Positions 26,816 through 37,248 of a stretch of 64,000 nt of DNA are shown piece after piece; the first letter of the stretch is position 1; every line of letters starts with the position of its first letter. Both the position numbers and the translations under genes were made by a program. This DNA is from Exiguobacterium sp. Leaf196. GTDB taxonomy: Bacteria > Bacillota > Bacilli > Exiguobacteriales > Exiguobacteriaceae. The notes below the pieces were generated by a model, which was not told the origin of the DNA, searched no databases, and saw only the letters and a list, made by a program, of their open reading frames with translations. The stretch lies in contig NZ_LMPV01000012.1 in the NCBI RefSeq assembly GCF_001423965.1, positions 62,001 to 126,000 on the forward strand. Direction: 5' to 3'.

Positions 26816-27601
26816 ATGAAAGCGATCCGACACCTGATTCGTTTTACATACATAGAAGCCGTCTGTTGCGTCTTTCCCGTCATGATTTTCGCAGCGCTTG
26901 CTCTTTCACGTTATCTTCCTGCTGAACAGGTTGCTCGATACGATCTCCTGTTGCTATGGTGTCTTCTCGTCCAAATCGTCTTACTTGTCACGCGTTATGA
27001 AACGCTGGAAGAGTTCAAACTGATCTTACTCTTTCACGTGATTGGTCTAGCACTTGAACTGTTCAAAGTAAACGTTGGGTCTTGGAGTTATCCGGAACAG
27101 GCTCTAACGAAAGTGGCTGGTGTTCCCTTGTATGCAGGGTTCATGTATGCAAGTGTCGCAAGTTATGTCTGTCAAGCGTTCCGGAGATTTCATTTACGCT
27201 TCACAGCATTCCCACCACCTTGGCTTGCGATCAGCGTAGGCAGTCTCGTCTATCTCAACTTCTTCACCCACCACTGGATCTTCGATGCACGCTGGCTATT
27301 GATGGTCCTCGTCGTCCTTGTCTTCTATAAGTCATGGGTTCATTTTACGATCGAGCAGACGATCTACCGGATGCCGCTCGTCCTATCTTTTTTACTGATC
27401 GCGTTCTTTATTTGGATCGCTGAGAATATCGTGACGTTCTTTAAAGGGTGGGTCTATCCGCATCAGGAAAGAGGATGGGAAGTCGTTGATCTCGGAAAAT
27501 TATCTTCTTGGTTCCTGCTTGTGATCATCACGGTCCTGATCGTCATCGTCGCGAAATACAAGCAACGGGATCCGGCTGTGGAGATATATCAGCGTACATA
27601 G
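26816..27601 (+). CDS. DUF817 family integral membrane protein
   Basis: 261 aa, about eight hydrophobic helices, charged loops rich in His/Arg. Segments EEFKLILLFHVIGLALELFK, GSWSYPE and GVPLYAGFMYASVASY are typical of DUF817 proteins, whose function is unknown. Starts with GGAGATGAC before the ATG. The 194 bases after it hold only a small GAGCC/GGCTC hairpin (27679-27693) and the ribosome site of the next gene. Confidence 0.82.
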   Translation: MKAIRHLIRFTYIEAVCCVFPVMIFAALALSRYLPAEQVARYDLLLLWCLLVQIVLLVTRYETLEEFKLILLFHVIGLALELFKVNVGSWSYPEQALTKVAGVPLYAGFMYASVASYVCQAFRRFHLRFTAFPPPWLAISVGSLVYLNFFTHHWIFDARWLLMVLVVLVFYKSWVHFTIEQTIYRMPLVLSFLLIAFFIWIAENIVTFFKGWVYPHQERGWEVVDLGKLSSWFLLVIITVLIVIVAKYKQRDPAVEIYQRT

Positions 27602-27795
27602 ACGAAAAATATGATATTTCGTTTGCGATGGGGCGCTTCGATGTTCAACGTTCGTTCTAACATGTGGACGACAATTTGAGCCTGCTTGGCTCAACCAACA
27701 ACGAGACAGGAAATTATTGAAAAAAGAGTGAAACATTAGAAGTTTTAAGCCGTAGAGTAAGGTGAGAACTTATTTTTTCAAGGAGGACCTTACTC

Positions 27796-28434
27796 ATGTC
27801 ATCTCAATTAAAGAAAGCAGCGAAGGAGTCGCTCAGCGGTCGTTGGGGATTTGCAGTCCTAGCTTTTCTGCTGTTTAGTATTATTCAGGGTGTTCCTAAT
27901 TTATTTGGATCGGATATCGATGAGCCGTCTAGTAGTATAGATCTCGTTGTATCATTGGTGTCGATTTTATTGATTCCAGTAGGAGTCGGTTGGACATGGA
28001 TTGCCATGTCGATTGCTCGTGGCGAAGAAACGAAAGTGACGGATTTGTTTGAGCCATATGGTATGTTCCTGAAAGTGGTGGGGCTGGCCATTGTTCAGTT
28101 CATCTTTATCGCGCTCTGGACGTTACTCTTAATCATTCCTGGTATCATCAAGTCATTCTCTTACTTGTTGACGTACTACATCCTTCGGGATGAGCCGTCA
28201 ATCGGTATTCTCGAGGCAATCACGCGTTCACGTCAACTCATGGATGGTCATAAAATGGAAGCATTTTTACTCTTCCTATCATTCATTGGTTGGGCGTTGC
28301 TTGTCATCGTTACGCTTGGTCTTGCTGTCTTATGGGTCGGACCATACTTCAGTGTCACGCTTGCCAAATTCTACGATCGTATTCGTGGGGAGCAAGCGCC
28401 AGAGCAGACATCAGATTTCGTCGCACCATACTAA
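27796..28434 (+). CDS. DUF975 family membrane protein
   Basis: 212 aa starting SSQLKKAAKESLSGRWG, the usual DUF975 N-terminus, with about five hydrophobic helices and a conserved DGHKMEAFLL segment near residue 150. Function unknown. AAGGAGG ribosome site; followed by a terminator. Confidence 0.82.
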   Translation: MSSQLKKAAKESLSGRWGFAVLAFLLFSIIQGVPNLFGSDIDEPSSSIDLVVSLVSILLIPVGVGWTWIAMSIARGEETKVTDLFEPYGMFLKVVGLAIVQFIFIALWTLLLIIPGIIKSFSYLLTYYILRDEPSIGILEAITRSRQLMDGHKMEAFLLFLSFIGWALLVIVTLGLAVLWVGPYFSVTLAKFYDRIRGEQAPEQTSDFVAPY

Positions 28435-28440
28435 TTCCGA

Positions 28441-28466
28441 ATCCCGACACTACGTCGGGATTTTTC
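28441..28466 (+). terminator. Terminator after the DUF975 gene
   Basis: ATCCCGAC, loop ACTAC, GTCGGGAT, T5. Confidence 0.85.
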
Positions 28467-28503
28467 TTTGAAATAAATCCGATAGGAAAAGACGGTTTAA
28501 TGG

Positions 28504-28532
28504 TTGCTTTAGTTCAATGAATTCTGTACGAT
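28504..28532 (+). promoter_or_regulatory. Sigma-A-like promoter of the second S-box operon
   Basis: -35 TTGCTT (28504-28509), 17-bp spacer, -10 TACGAT (28527-28532). Starts transcription close to the S-box aptamer. Confidence 0.6.
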
Positions 28533-28542
28533 AAATGCAACA

Positions 28543-28650
28543 CATCTTATCTAGAGAAGTCGAGGGACTGGCCCGAAGACACTTCAGCAACCCCGCTATG
28601 GCGGAAGGTGCTACTTCCAGGAAGGGATACCTTCTGAAGATAAGAGCGGA
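28543..28650 (+). ncRNA. SAM-I (S-box) riboswitch upstream of the SfnG-like gene
   Basis: S-box signature: TCTTATCTAGAGAAGTCGAG at 28545-28564, then GGACTGGCCCGAAGACACTT and CAGCAACCCC. P1 closes between TCTTATC (28545-28551) and GATAAGA (28639-28645). The 3' strand of P1 continues as AAGAGCG (28642-28648), which is complementary to CGCTCTT (28667-28673) of the terminator, so P1 and an antiterminator compete. Confidence 0.95.
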
Positions 28651-28666
28651 CAGGACAAGATACCGT

Positions 28667-28702
28667 CGCTCTTTTCGAACTTCGAAAAGAGCGTTTTTTT
28701 TT
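28667..28702 (+). terminator. S-box expression-platform terminator
   Basis: CGCTCTTTTCG, loop AACTT, CGAAAAGAGCG, then nine T. Confidence 0.92.
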
Positions 28703-28722
28703 ATGATAAGGGGGACGATGGA

Positions 28723-29781
28723 GTGGAGTATGGTTTTTGGTTACCGATTTTTGGGGGATGGCTACGTAACGTCGAGGATGAACAGATGCCAGCGACATTC
28801 GATTATGCGAAACAAGTCGCACAAACAGCTGAACGGATCGGCTTCTCGACGACGTTGATTGCGGAATTGAACTTGAACGATATCAAAGGCATCAAGGAAC
28901 CGAGTCTTGAGGCATGGACAACGGCAGCGGCGATTGCTGCAACAACAGAACGCCTTGAGATCATGACAGCGGTTCGTCCCGGGTTCCATAATCCGGCGAC
29001 GACGGCGAAGATGGCAGCAAACATCGATCAGTTGAGTGGAGGGCGATTTACGCTCAATGTCGTCTCGGCCTGGTGGGCAGAAGAAGCAAAACAATATAAC
29101 GGTATTTTTACTGCACATGATGAGCGCTATGCCCGGACGGAAGAGTTCGTCACGGTCATGAAAGGACTATGGGCAGATGCGTCACCGTACAGCTTCTCCG
29201 GTAATCACTACACGATCGAACAGGCAGAACTCCATCCGAAACCCGTCCAGCGTCCGGGGATTAAGCTCTACGCTGGTGGAGAGAGTGAAGCCGGAAAACG
29301 GACGATCGTCGAACATTGTGATGCCTACGTCATGCATGGAGGCACTGTTGAAGAAGTAGTTCATAAAATCAATGATATGAAAATACGCCGGGAAGCGACG
29401 GGACACGCACCGCTTGAGAGCTTCGGTCTTGCTGCCTACATCATTTGTCGGGATACGGAAGAAGAAGCGCTTCTTGAGTGGCAACGCATCACGGACGTCA
29501 AGGAAGACAGCGCCGGTTATGCCGGTTATCAAGATTTCATCAGTAAATCGCAACTCGAACAACAGGTCGAACGAAATGATTATTCCGTCTCGAACCGTGG
29601 TCTGCGACCGAACTTGATCGGAACACCAGAACAGATTGCCGAACGGATTCTAGCGTTCGAAGCCGTTGGTGTCACGTTGCTCTTGTTACAATTCTCACCA
29701 CAACTTGAAGAAATGGAACGCTTTGCCCGTGACGTAATGCCACTGGTCGAAGCGAAACGAAAGGTAGGTCAACAATCATGA
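28723..29781 (+). CDS. LLM flavin monooxygenase, dimethylsulfone monooxygenase (SfnG)-like
   Basis: 352-aa bacterial-luciferase-like FMNH2-dependent monooxygenase. YGFWLPIFGGWLRN at the start, AELNLNDIKG, AVRPGFHNPATTAKMAANID, NVVSAWWAEEAKQY and LYAGGESEAGK are close to SfnG, which converts dimethylsulfone to methanesulfinate in pseudomonads. The GTG at 28723 has AAGGGGG eight bases upstream; an ATG at 28718 is out of frame. It lies under a SAM riboswitch, fitting sulfur scavenging when methionine is short. Overlaps the ATP-grasp gene by 4 bases. The substrate is inferred. Confidence 0.85.
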   Translation: MEYGFWLPIFGGWLRNVEDEQMPATFDYAKQVAQTAERIGFSTTLIAELNLNDIKGIKEPSLEAWTTAAAIAATTERLEIMTAVRPGFHNPATTAKMAANIDQLSGGRFTLNVVSAWWAEEAKQYNGIFTAHDERYARTEEFVTVMKGLWADASPYSFSGNHYTIEQAELHPKPVQRPGIKLYAGGESEAGKRTIVEHCDAYVMHGGTVEEVVHKINDMKIRREATGHAPLESFGLAAYIICRDTEEEALLEWQRITDVKEDSAGYAGYQDFISKSQLEQQVERNDYSVSNRGLRPNLIGTPEQIAERILAFEAVGVTLLLLQFSPQLEEMERFARDVMPLVEAKRKVGQQS

Positions 29782-30725
29782 CAAAAATTCATATTCTCCA
29801 CGAAAACCAAGAATGGACGGATCATCTCATCAAACGTCTCGAAGAACTCAAGTTGCCGTACGAGCAGTGGCACTTGAATGAAGGAATCGTACCGTTAGAT
29901 GAACTGCCGCCAGAAGGTGTCTTTTACAGCCGTATGAGTGCGTCTTCGCATACGCGGGGGCATCGTTATGCGCCAGAGTTGACGGAAGGGGTCCTCGCTT
30001 GGTTAGAAGAGCATGACCGGACTGTCTTTAACGGAACGCGTGCGCTCCGTCTTGAAGTCAGCAAAGTCAATCAATACACAGCGTTACGTAAGGCTGGGAT
30101 TCGTGTACCAAAGACAACGGCTGCTGTCGGACGTGATCAAATCGTACAAGCAGCAAAAGAAATCGGTGTTTCGTCATTCATCACGAAACATAACCGTGCC
30201 GGGAAAGGTCTCGGCGTCCAGTTATTCCATTCGATTGAAGCACTTGAAGCTTATCTCGATGGTCCGACATTCGACGAACCAATCGATGGCATCACATTGA
30301 TTCAAGAGTATATCCAAGCACCAGAACCGTACATCACGCGCTGTGAGTTCGTAGGTGGAAAGTTTGTCTACGCGGTTCGAGTCGATACATCAGAAGGTTT
30401 TGAGCTTTGCCCAGCGGATGCATGTGTGATCGACGACTTGTTCTGCCCAGTTGGTGAAGAAGCGCCGAAAACGCCGATGAAGTTCCAAATCGTTGAAGGC
30501 TTCGATGATCCAATCATTGCAAAGTACGAAGCGTTCCTCCAAGCGAACCAGATTGCGGTCGCAGGTATCGAGTTCATCAAGGATGCGTCAGGTACGATCT
30601 ATACGTATGACGTCAATACGAATACGAACTATAATTCCGATGCTGAGGCAGCTGCAGGACGCTACGGCATGCTCGAACTGGCGAAGTTCCTCGGTGCAGC
30701 ACTTGAAACAAGCACAGTAAAATAA
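29778..30725 (+). CDS. ATP-grasp ligase (RimK-like)
   Basis: 315 aa. Preceding domain to ~110, then an ATP-grasp fold with FITKHNRAGKGLGVQLF (about residues 134-150) as the nucleotide loop, IQEYIQAPEPYITRCEFVGG, and the metal-binding end IYTYDVNTNTNYN (near 274-286). By family it joins a carboxylate to an amine or thiol through acyl phosphate. ATGA overlap with the SfnG-like gene, so both are translated from the same SAM-controlled mRNA. No known reaction links these two enzymes, to my knowledge. Confidence 0.83.
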   Translation: MTKIHILHENQEWTDHLIKRLEELKLPYEQWHLNEGIVPLDELPPEGVFYSRMSASSHTRGHRYAPELTEGVLAWLEEHDRTVFNGTRALRLEVSKVNQYTALRKAGIRVPKTTAAVGRDQIVQAAKEIGVSSFITKHNRAGKGLGVQLFHSIEALEAYLDGPTFDEPIDGITLIQEYIQAPEPYITRCEFVGGKFVYAVRVDTSEGFELCPADACVIDDLFCPVGEEAPKTPMKFQIVEGFDDPIIAKYEAFLQANQIAVAGIEFIKDASGTIYTYDVNTNTNYNSDAEAAAGRYGMLELAKFLGAALETSTVK

Positions 30726-30736
30726 GAATCTGCTCC

Positions 30737-30780
30737 CGCCCTGTCACCGGACGTTACAAGACCGGATGACGGGGTATTTC
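30737..30780 (+). terminator. Probable terminator after the ATP-grasp gene
   Basis: CCCTGTCACCGG pairs imperfectly with CCGGATGACGGGG; short T tail. Confidence 0.55.
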
Positions 30781-30800
30781 TATAGAAAGGGGGCGGATCT

Positions 30801-31268
30801 ATGATTACGTGGAGAGAAGAACGACAGCTCGATATCCCGATTGAGGAAGCATGGCACTTGTTTGATCACACGCGGCTGCAACGTCTGATTCCGAACGTCG
30901 TCCAGCATGAGGTGATTGAACGAAAACCGGGTGTCGTCGGTTCGACGTATCGTCAAACGTACATGCAGGGCAACCGACTCGAAACCTACATCGTGACCGA
31001 TTTAGCCTATACGAATGAGCCGGACTTTAAACAAAATACGATTGGATTCACGTTAGCTAAAATATTTAAGATTGAGATGACGTTTACGCTCAAACCACTT
31101 GGACACGCTCGTTGTCTGTTGATTTATACAGGAAAAAATGAAGGGGCAAACTTCGTTGGGAAAAGTCTCTTGTCACTCGGTGGCGAACGAGAAAACGAGA
31201 AAATTGTTCAGGGCTTGTTGCAACGTGTCGAAGAAGAGGCAGCGAAACAAAAGAAGAACAATGCATGA
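30801..31268 (+). CDS. SRPBCC (START-like) domain protein
   Basis: 155 aa. Begins WREERQLDIPIEEAWHLFDH, the usual first strand and helix of polyketide-cyclase/START folds, and continues with RLIPNVVQHEVIERKPGVVG. Probably binds a hydrophobic ligand in the cytoplasm. GGGGGCGG ribosome site. Whether it belongs to the S-box operon is unclear because a weak terminator lies in between. Confidence 0.75.
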   Translation: MITWREERQLDIPIEEAWHLFDHTRLQRLIPNVVQHEVIERKPGVVGSTYRQTYMQGNRLETYIVTDLAYTNEPDFKQNTIGFTLAKIFKIEMTFTLKPLGHARCLLIYTGKNEGANFVGKSLLSLGGERENEKIVQGLLQRVEEEAAKQKKNNA

Positions 31269-31304
31269 AAAAACGGATTCCCGCACTGGGGAATCCGTTT
31301 TTTC
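31267..31304. terminator. Terminator after the SRPBCC gene
   Basis: AAAAAACGGATTCCC, loop, GGGAATCCGTTTTTT. Symmetric A and T runs. The next 190 bases (31305-31494) are AT-rich and I see no gene or motif in them. Confidence 0.9.
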
Positions 31305-31494
31305 ATATCTTATCGATTCGTATACGATTTATGATCACTCGGTAAAACGGATAGGCAGTCGACACCTTGATAACGTTCTCGTTTTCTATCGCTGGATCGA
31401 GCGATTTTGGATTATCAAAAAGCTTAGTTACCGACTACTATTTTTAAGTATAAATACGGTTATTAAATTTTCATTTAATCCAAAGATTATATCG

Positions 31495-31875
31495 TTACGA
31501 TAGTCGACGCAAACGAGAAATCTGTGAATCATTTTGCATCTCATTCAGTGGTCGAAACCGAACAGCTCGTAATTCTTGTTGATCAAGCGATAGTTCAGGA
31601 TCGATCCCGAGTCGAGGTTCAGGACTATCTAAGACACGGCGAACGAGAAAACATGTCTCTGTTCCTTGATCCATTGAAATCTCGTAAAGTTTCCGTTCGA
31701 CCGTGACGTGAAGATGCGTTTCTTCTAACACTTCTCGCATGATGGCTTGCTCTTTTGTTTCACCATTCTCGACACCTCCGCCGGGTAACGTCCAAAATGT
31801 CCGGGAAGGGGTATGTAATTCGACCATTAGAATCTGTTGCTCTTCAATCAACGCAGCGCATACGCGATGTCGCAT
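31495..31875 (-). CDS. NUDIX hydrolase
   Basis: 126 aa from the ATG at 31875 (AAGGAGGAA ribosome site). The NUDIX box GGVENGETKEQAIMREVLEE at about residues 37-56 fits GX5EX7REUXEEXGU apart from its last position. It hydrolyses nucleoside diphosphate derivatives; the exact substrate is unknown. A terminator separates it from the upstream ABC-F gene. Confidence 0.85.
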   Translation of the reverse strand: MRHRVCAALIEEQQILMVELHTPSRTFWTLPGGGVENGETKEQAIMREVLEETHLHVTVERKLYEISMDQGTETCFLVRRVLDSPEPRLGIDPELSLDQQELRAVRFRPLNEMQNDSQISRLRRLS

Positions 31876-31902
31876 ATCGCATTCCTCCTTCAACGTGTTC
31901 AA

Positions 31903-31936
31903 AAAAGAGACCGAAACGACAGTTCCGGTCTCTTTT
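31903..31936 (-). terminator. Terminator after the ABC-F gene
   Basis: AAAAGAGACCG, loop, CGGTCTCTTTT. On the minus strand more T follow. Confidence 0.88.
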
Positions 31937-31940
31937 AAAA

Positions 31941-33599
<1,659 letters not shown>

Positions 33600-33761
33600 T
33601 CATTCGAGTGTACCACAAATCGTGATCTGTCGTAGAGCAGGCAAAGTTCTTTCCATATTAGGACAGAAATTAAAAATAAGCAACCGGACATTTAAAATAA
33701 TGAAACATTTTCCAGATGGATGCGTAGAAGAAAGTAAGGAATTCGCTAGAGGAGGGGTTAG

Positions 33762-33866
33762 ATGGCCATCTTTTTCACGTTATTGTTTTTCGCCCTCATC
33801 GTTTTGCTTGGCATGGAACTCTATCGCTATATCCAAGAAAAGATTGATAAAGGAGATTCAGAATGA
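33762..33866 (+). CDS. Small single-span membrane protein, 34 aa
   Basis: ATG 33762 follows GAGGAGGGG. The product is one hydrophobic helix (AIFFTLLFFALIVLLGMEL) followed by a short charged tail YRYIQEKIDKGDSE. Its TGA overlaps the ATG of the prohibitin-like gene (ATGA at 33863-33866), so the two are translationally coupled. It could be an accessory subunit of the SPFH complex. Function unknown. Confidence 0.75.
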   Translation: MAIFFTLLFFALIVLLGMELYRYIQEKIDKGDSE

Positions 33867-34732
33867 GAGAAATCAAACCGAAGAAAAAAATTCGTCCATC
33901 GATGATCATCGCCGGTGTACTTGTATTAGCCCTGCTGGCTACAACGCCGTTCGTCGTCGAACAAATCGAACCCGGGCAAGTTGGTGTCGTTTACACCCCG
34001 TCAAGCGGTGTCAAAGATGAGACGTTATCGCAAGGCTGGCATGTCGTTTCACCAATCACACGGGTGACGGAGTATCCGATCCGTACACAGACGAAATCGC
34101 TTGATAACATGACGCTTGCGACTAAAGACGGAAAGAACATCGTCGTCGACTTTACATACAGCTTCTCCGTTTCGCCGGATAAGGTGACAAAAGTCTTCAA
34201 CAAGTTCGGACCGATCGAAATCGATGAGATTGCCAAAGGTTACTTGAAACAACGACTCTATGATGCGTCGCGTGAGCAAATCTCGAAAGTTACCGTCCTT
34301 GAACTGTTCGGTGAAAAATCAGGAAACGTCTCTACGAGCATTCAGACGCAGTTTGCAGAAGACGTCAAGGACATCGGTTTCATCATCGAGGATGTCGCAC
34401 TCGGTGCACCAAAACCAGATGAAAAGACACAGGAAGCAATCGATGCGCGTGTCAAAGCGTCGCAGGAACTCGATAAAAAGAAAACGGATCTTGAAATCGC
34501 TAAAGCAGAGGCAGAACGTCTTCGCGTAGAAGCAAAAGGAGCAGCCGATGCGCGTTTGATCGAAGCTCAAGGGTTGGCAAAAGCACAAAAAGAATTACAG
34601 AAGACGTTGACGGAAGAAATGATTCAATACGAAGCTGTCAAGAAGTGGGACGGGAAATCACCACTTGTCAGTGGATCAGGGAGTATGGTTCAACTACCGA
34701 TTCCTGACGGTACGACACAAGAAAAAAACTAA
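33863..34732 (+). CDS. SPFH/prohibitin-family membrane protein
   Basis: 289 aa. One N-terminal helix (about residues 14-33), then the Band-7/SPFH domain (QIEPGQVGVVYTPSSGV to about 190) and a helical coiled coil rich in Ala/Glu/Lys (about 190-250). Prohibitin-like proteins form large ring assemblies on the membrane and often shield or regulate FtsH-type proteases. It is coupled to a 34-aa membrane protein upstream. Confidence 0.88.
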   Translation: MREIKPKKKIRPSMIIAGVLVLALLATTPFVVEQIEPGQVGVVYTPSSGVKDETLSQGWHVVSPITRVTEYPIRTQTKSLDNMTLATKDGKNIVVDFTYSFSVSPDKVTKVFNKFGPIEIDEIAKGYLKQRLYDASREQISKVTVLELFGEKSGNVSTSIQTQFAEDVKDIGFIIEDVALGAPKPDEKTQEAIDARVKASQELDKKKTDLEIAKAEAERLRVEAKGAADARLIEAQGLAKAQKELQKTLTEEMIQYEAVKKWDGKSPLVSGSGSMVQLPIPDGTTQEKN

Positions 34733-34782
34733 TTGAAATATGTCTAAGATAAACCGCTTAAAGACCACAACGGCAGACGTGA

Positions 34783-34818
34783 AAAAAGCAGATTCTCAGC
34801 GCTGAGAATCTGCTTTTT
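34783..34818. terminator. Bidirectional terminator
   Basis: AAAAAGCAGATTCTCAGC followed directly by its reverse complement, a perfect 36-base palindrome between convergent genes. Confidence 0.92.
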
Positions 34819-34820
34819 GA

Positions 34821-36056
34821 TTAGTGCGAAGCTTGTTCGAAACCTTGAGCGATGGCAATGATGACTTGTGTTGCTTTCACCATATTATCCACAGAGATGA
34901 ACTCGAACTTGCCATGATAGTTCTCGCCACCGGTAAAGATGTTCGGTGTCGGAAGACCCATGTATGAGAGTTGTGATCCATCTGTTCCACCACGAATCGG
35001 TTTAACGATTGGCGTAATATCAAGCGACTCCATCGCTGCATGAGCAATATCAACGATGTGCATGTGGGGCTCAATTTTTTCACGCATGTTGTAGTACTGA
35101 TCGTGTAAGTCGATTTCCACACTACCAGCACCATACTTTTTGTTCCACTCATCGACAAGGGCAGACAAGAAGTGTTTCCGTCCCTCGAAGGCTTCACGAT
35201 CAAAATCACGAATGATGTAGTCGAGCGTCGTTTTTTCGACCGAACCGTCAAATGAAATCAGATGGAAGAATCCTTCAAAACCATCCGTGAATTCAGGAGA
35301 CTCTTCTCCGGGAAGACGATCGTGGAACGCCATCGCATGTTTCTGCGAATTGACCATCTTATCTTTTGCTGTTCCCGGATGGACATTTGTTCCGTGGAAG
35401 ACGATTTTAGCCGCCGCCGCATTAAAGCTCTCGTATTCAAGCTCACCAAGCGGACCGCCGTCGACCGTATAAGCATACGTGGCATCGAACGCTTCGACAT
35501 TAAAGTGATGTGGTCCACGACCAATCTCTTCGTCAGGTGTGAAGGCAACACGAATGCGACCATGCTTAATTTCCGGATGTGAAATCAAATGATGCATGGC
35601 TGTCATGATTTCTGCGATTCCGGCTTTATTATCGGCTCCGAGTAATGTCGTCCCATCTGTCGTCATCAAGGTGTGACCGACGTAGTTGTGCAGTGCAGGA
35701 AAATCAGTTGGCGATAGAATGACGGATGGCACTTCACTTAATGTGATGGGATTTCCGTCATATGCTTCCACGAGTTGTGGACGGACATTCGTACCTGTGA
35801 AGTCTGTCGCTGTATCGAGATGAGCGAGAAAACCGATTGTTGGAATGTCTGCGTCTGTATTGGCAGGTAATGTCGCCATGACATAACCATTATCATCAAC
35901 GGTGACTTCTTCCATGCCAATTGTCTTTAATTCTTCTACGAGCAAACGAGCTAGTGTCCATTGCCCTTCTGTCGTTGGAACAGTCATACTCTCATAGTTC
36001 GACTGTGTATCGACTTTCACGTATGTAGTTAGACGATCAATCAATTCTTGTTTCAA
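34821..36056 (-). CDS. pepT: Peptidase T (tripeptide aminopeptidase)
   Basis: 411 aa from the TTG at 36056, giving the typical [19 protein letters not shown] start; AAGGGACG lies 10 bases upstream. An in-frame ATG at 36080 lacks a ribosome site. M20B zinc motifs: [50 protein letters not shown] and [17 protein letters not shown]. It cleaves N-terminal residues from tripeptides in the cytoplasm. Confidence 0.93.
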   Translation of the reverse strand: MKQELIDRLTTYVKVDTQSNYESMTVPTTEGQWTLARLLVEELKTIGMEEVTVDDNGYVMATLPANTDADIPTIGFLAHLDTATDFTGTNVRPQLVEAYDGNPITLSEVPSVILSPTDFPALHNYVGHTLMTTDGTTLLGADNKAGIAEIMTAMHHLISHPEIKHGRIRVAFTPDEEIGRGPHHFNVEAFDATYAYTVDGGPLGELEYESFNAAAAKIVFHGTNVHPGTAKDKMVNSQKHAMAFHDRLPGEESPEFTDGFEGFFHLISFDGSVEKTTLDYIIRDFDREAFEGRKHFLSALVDEWNKKYGAGSVEIDLHDQYYNMREKIEPHMHIVDIAHAAMESLDITPIVKPIRGGTDGSQLSYMGLPTPNIFTGGENYHGKFEFISVDNMVKATQVIIAIAQGFEQASH

Positions 36057-36165
36057 ATCAAAAACGTCCCTTCTCGTCATAAGATATCTTCATCATAGCA
36101 TGAACGACTAATGTGAGAGAATTCTGAATCATGATAGACTAATATTGAAAAAGGGGGAATTCTTC

Positions 36166-37158
36166 ATGAGAGCATTCGTAGTCGATCAGTACGGAAAAAA
36201 TGCATCACTTACAGAAAAAGACGTCACACCCGAAAAAGCGGGGAAGTACGAATTACGGGTTCAAATCGAGGGGTCAAGCATCAATCCACTTGATACGAAG
36301 ATGTTTTTCGGACATGTGGCGGCGGCTTCAACGACTGGAATTCTCCAGGGTGATGTAACGGGGAAAGTGATTGAAATCGGGGAGGGTGTGACGTCTTTTT
36401 CTGTCGGCGATCGCATCGTCGCATTCGGCGGTGGACTTGGAAAACGCGCCGGTGCGTTAGCGGAAGAAATGCTTGTGCCTGAACAAATGGCAGTCTTACG
36501 ACCGGAAGGGGTATCGGCTGAGGTTGCTGGTTGTTTACCGGTGATTGGATTGACAGCAATGGAAATTTTAAAAGAGCGAATCGCGATTACCCCAGGAATC
36601 CGCGTATATGTAGCAGGCGGAACGGGTGGAGTAGGACATCTTACCGTTCAACTGGCTCGTCATTATGGATGTGACGTTACAGCGAGCGCCTCTTCTGACG
36701 AGAAGGCAGCTTGGCTAGAAGCAAAAGGGATTCGCATTCACCGGTACAAGGAAGAATCAGCTGAAACATTGCTCAAACGACTCGATCTGGATGGATTCGA
36801 CGTCATCATTGATACAGTGGGTGGTGACCATTTACAAGAATCGTTCATACTCGCAAAAGAGCGGGGACGCATCATTTCAATCGCGACACGGACGACACAA
36901 GATTTAACGATGATGCATAGTAAAGCCTTGTCACTCGAAGCTGTGTTCGTCGCGCTCCCGTTGCTAAAAGGAAAAGTAGAGGAGATGAAGCAACAGCAAC
37001 ATCACTTAGCAGAACTCATTCGTTTAGTGGAAGAAGGAGTGATTGAAATACGGATTGAAGAGCAGATTCCCTATGAACGCGATGCGTTAAACGATCTCTA
37101 TCAACGATTTGATCAAACATCACACTTTGGTAAAGTGAGTGTATATCCAACCCATTAA
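36166..37158 (+). CDS. Zinc-independent MDR oxidoreductase (quinone reductase type)
   Basis: 330 aa from the ATG at 36166 (AAGGGGG ribosome site). GroES-like N-terminal half, then a Rossmann domain with VYVAGGTGGVGHLTVQLA near residue 148 binding NADPH. It lacks the zinc-ligand cysteines of true alcohol dehydrogenases, as in zeta-crystallin-type quinone oxidoreductases. Probably reduces quinones or enones. Single gene. Confidence 0.85.
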   Translation: MRAFVVDQYGKNASLTEKDVTPEKAGKYELRVQIEGSSINPLDTKMFFGHVAAASTTGILQGDVTGKVIEIGEGVTSFSVGDRIVAFGGGLGKRAGALAEEMLVPEQMAVLRPEGVSAEVAGCLPVIGLTAMEILKERIAITPGIRVYVAGGTGGVGHLTVQLARHYGCDVTASASSDEKAAWLEAKGIRIHRYKEESAETLLKRLDLDGFDVIIDTVGGDHLQESFILAKERGRIISIATRTTQDLTMMHSKALSLEAVFVALPLLKGKVEEMKQQQHHLAELIRLVEEGVIEIRIEEQIPYERDALNDLYQRFDQTSHFGKVSVYPTH

Positions 37159-37199
37159 AAATGATTCTCCATTCATTTTACATTTCCTGTTAAAAATAT

Positions 37200-37238
37200 A
37201 AAAAATCCGTTACTGAAAAATTCAGTAGCGGATTTTTT
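37200..37238. terminator. Bidirectional terminator
   Basis: AAAAAATCCGTTACTGAA, loop, TTCAGTAGCGGATTTTTT between convergent genes; one G-U/A-C type mismatch. Confidence 0.88.
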
Positions 37239-37248
37239 AGATAACACG

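Noticed and set aside
28718-28860. ATG at 28718 opening another frame before the SfnG-like gene
   Set aside because: The frame closes after ~46 codons with no similarity; the GTG at 28723 gives the conserved N-terminus.
31305-31494. A small gene in the AT-rich gap
   Set aside because: No start with a ribosome site and no conserved peptide; the stretch looks empty.
33622-34020. 132-codon plus-strand frame overlapping the small membrane protein
   Set aside because: It runs through two coupled genes in a different frame; the 34-codon frame has the ribosome site and the overlap with the SPFH start.
36057-36080. ATG start of pepT at 36080
   Set aside because: No ribosome site, and the TTG at 36056 restores the family's usual N-terminus and length.
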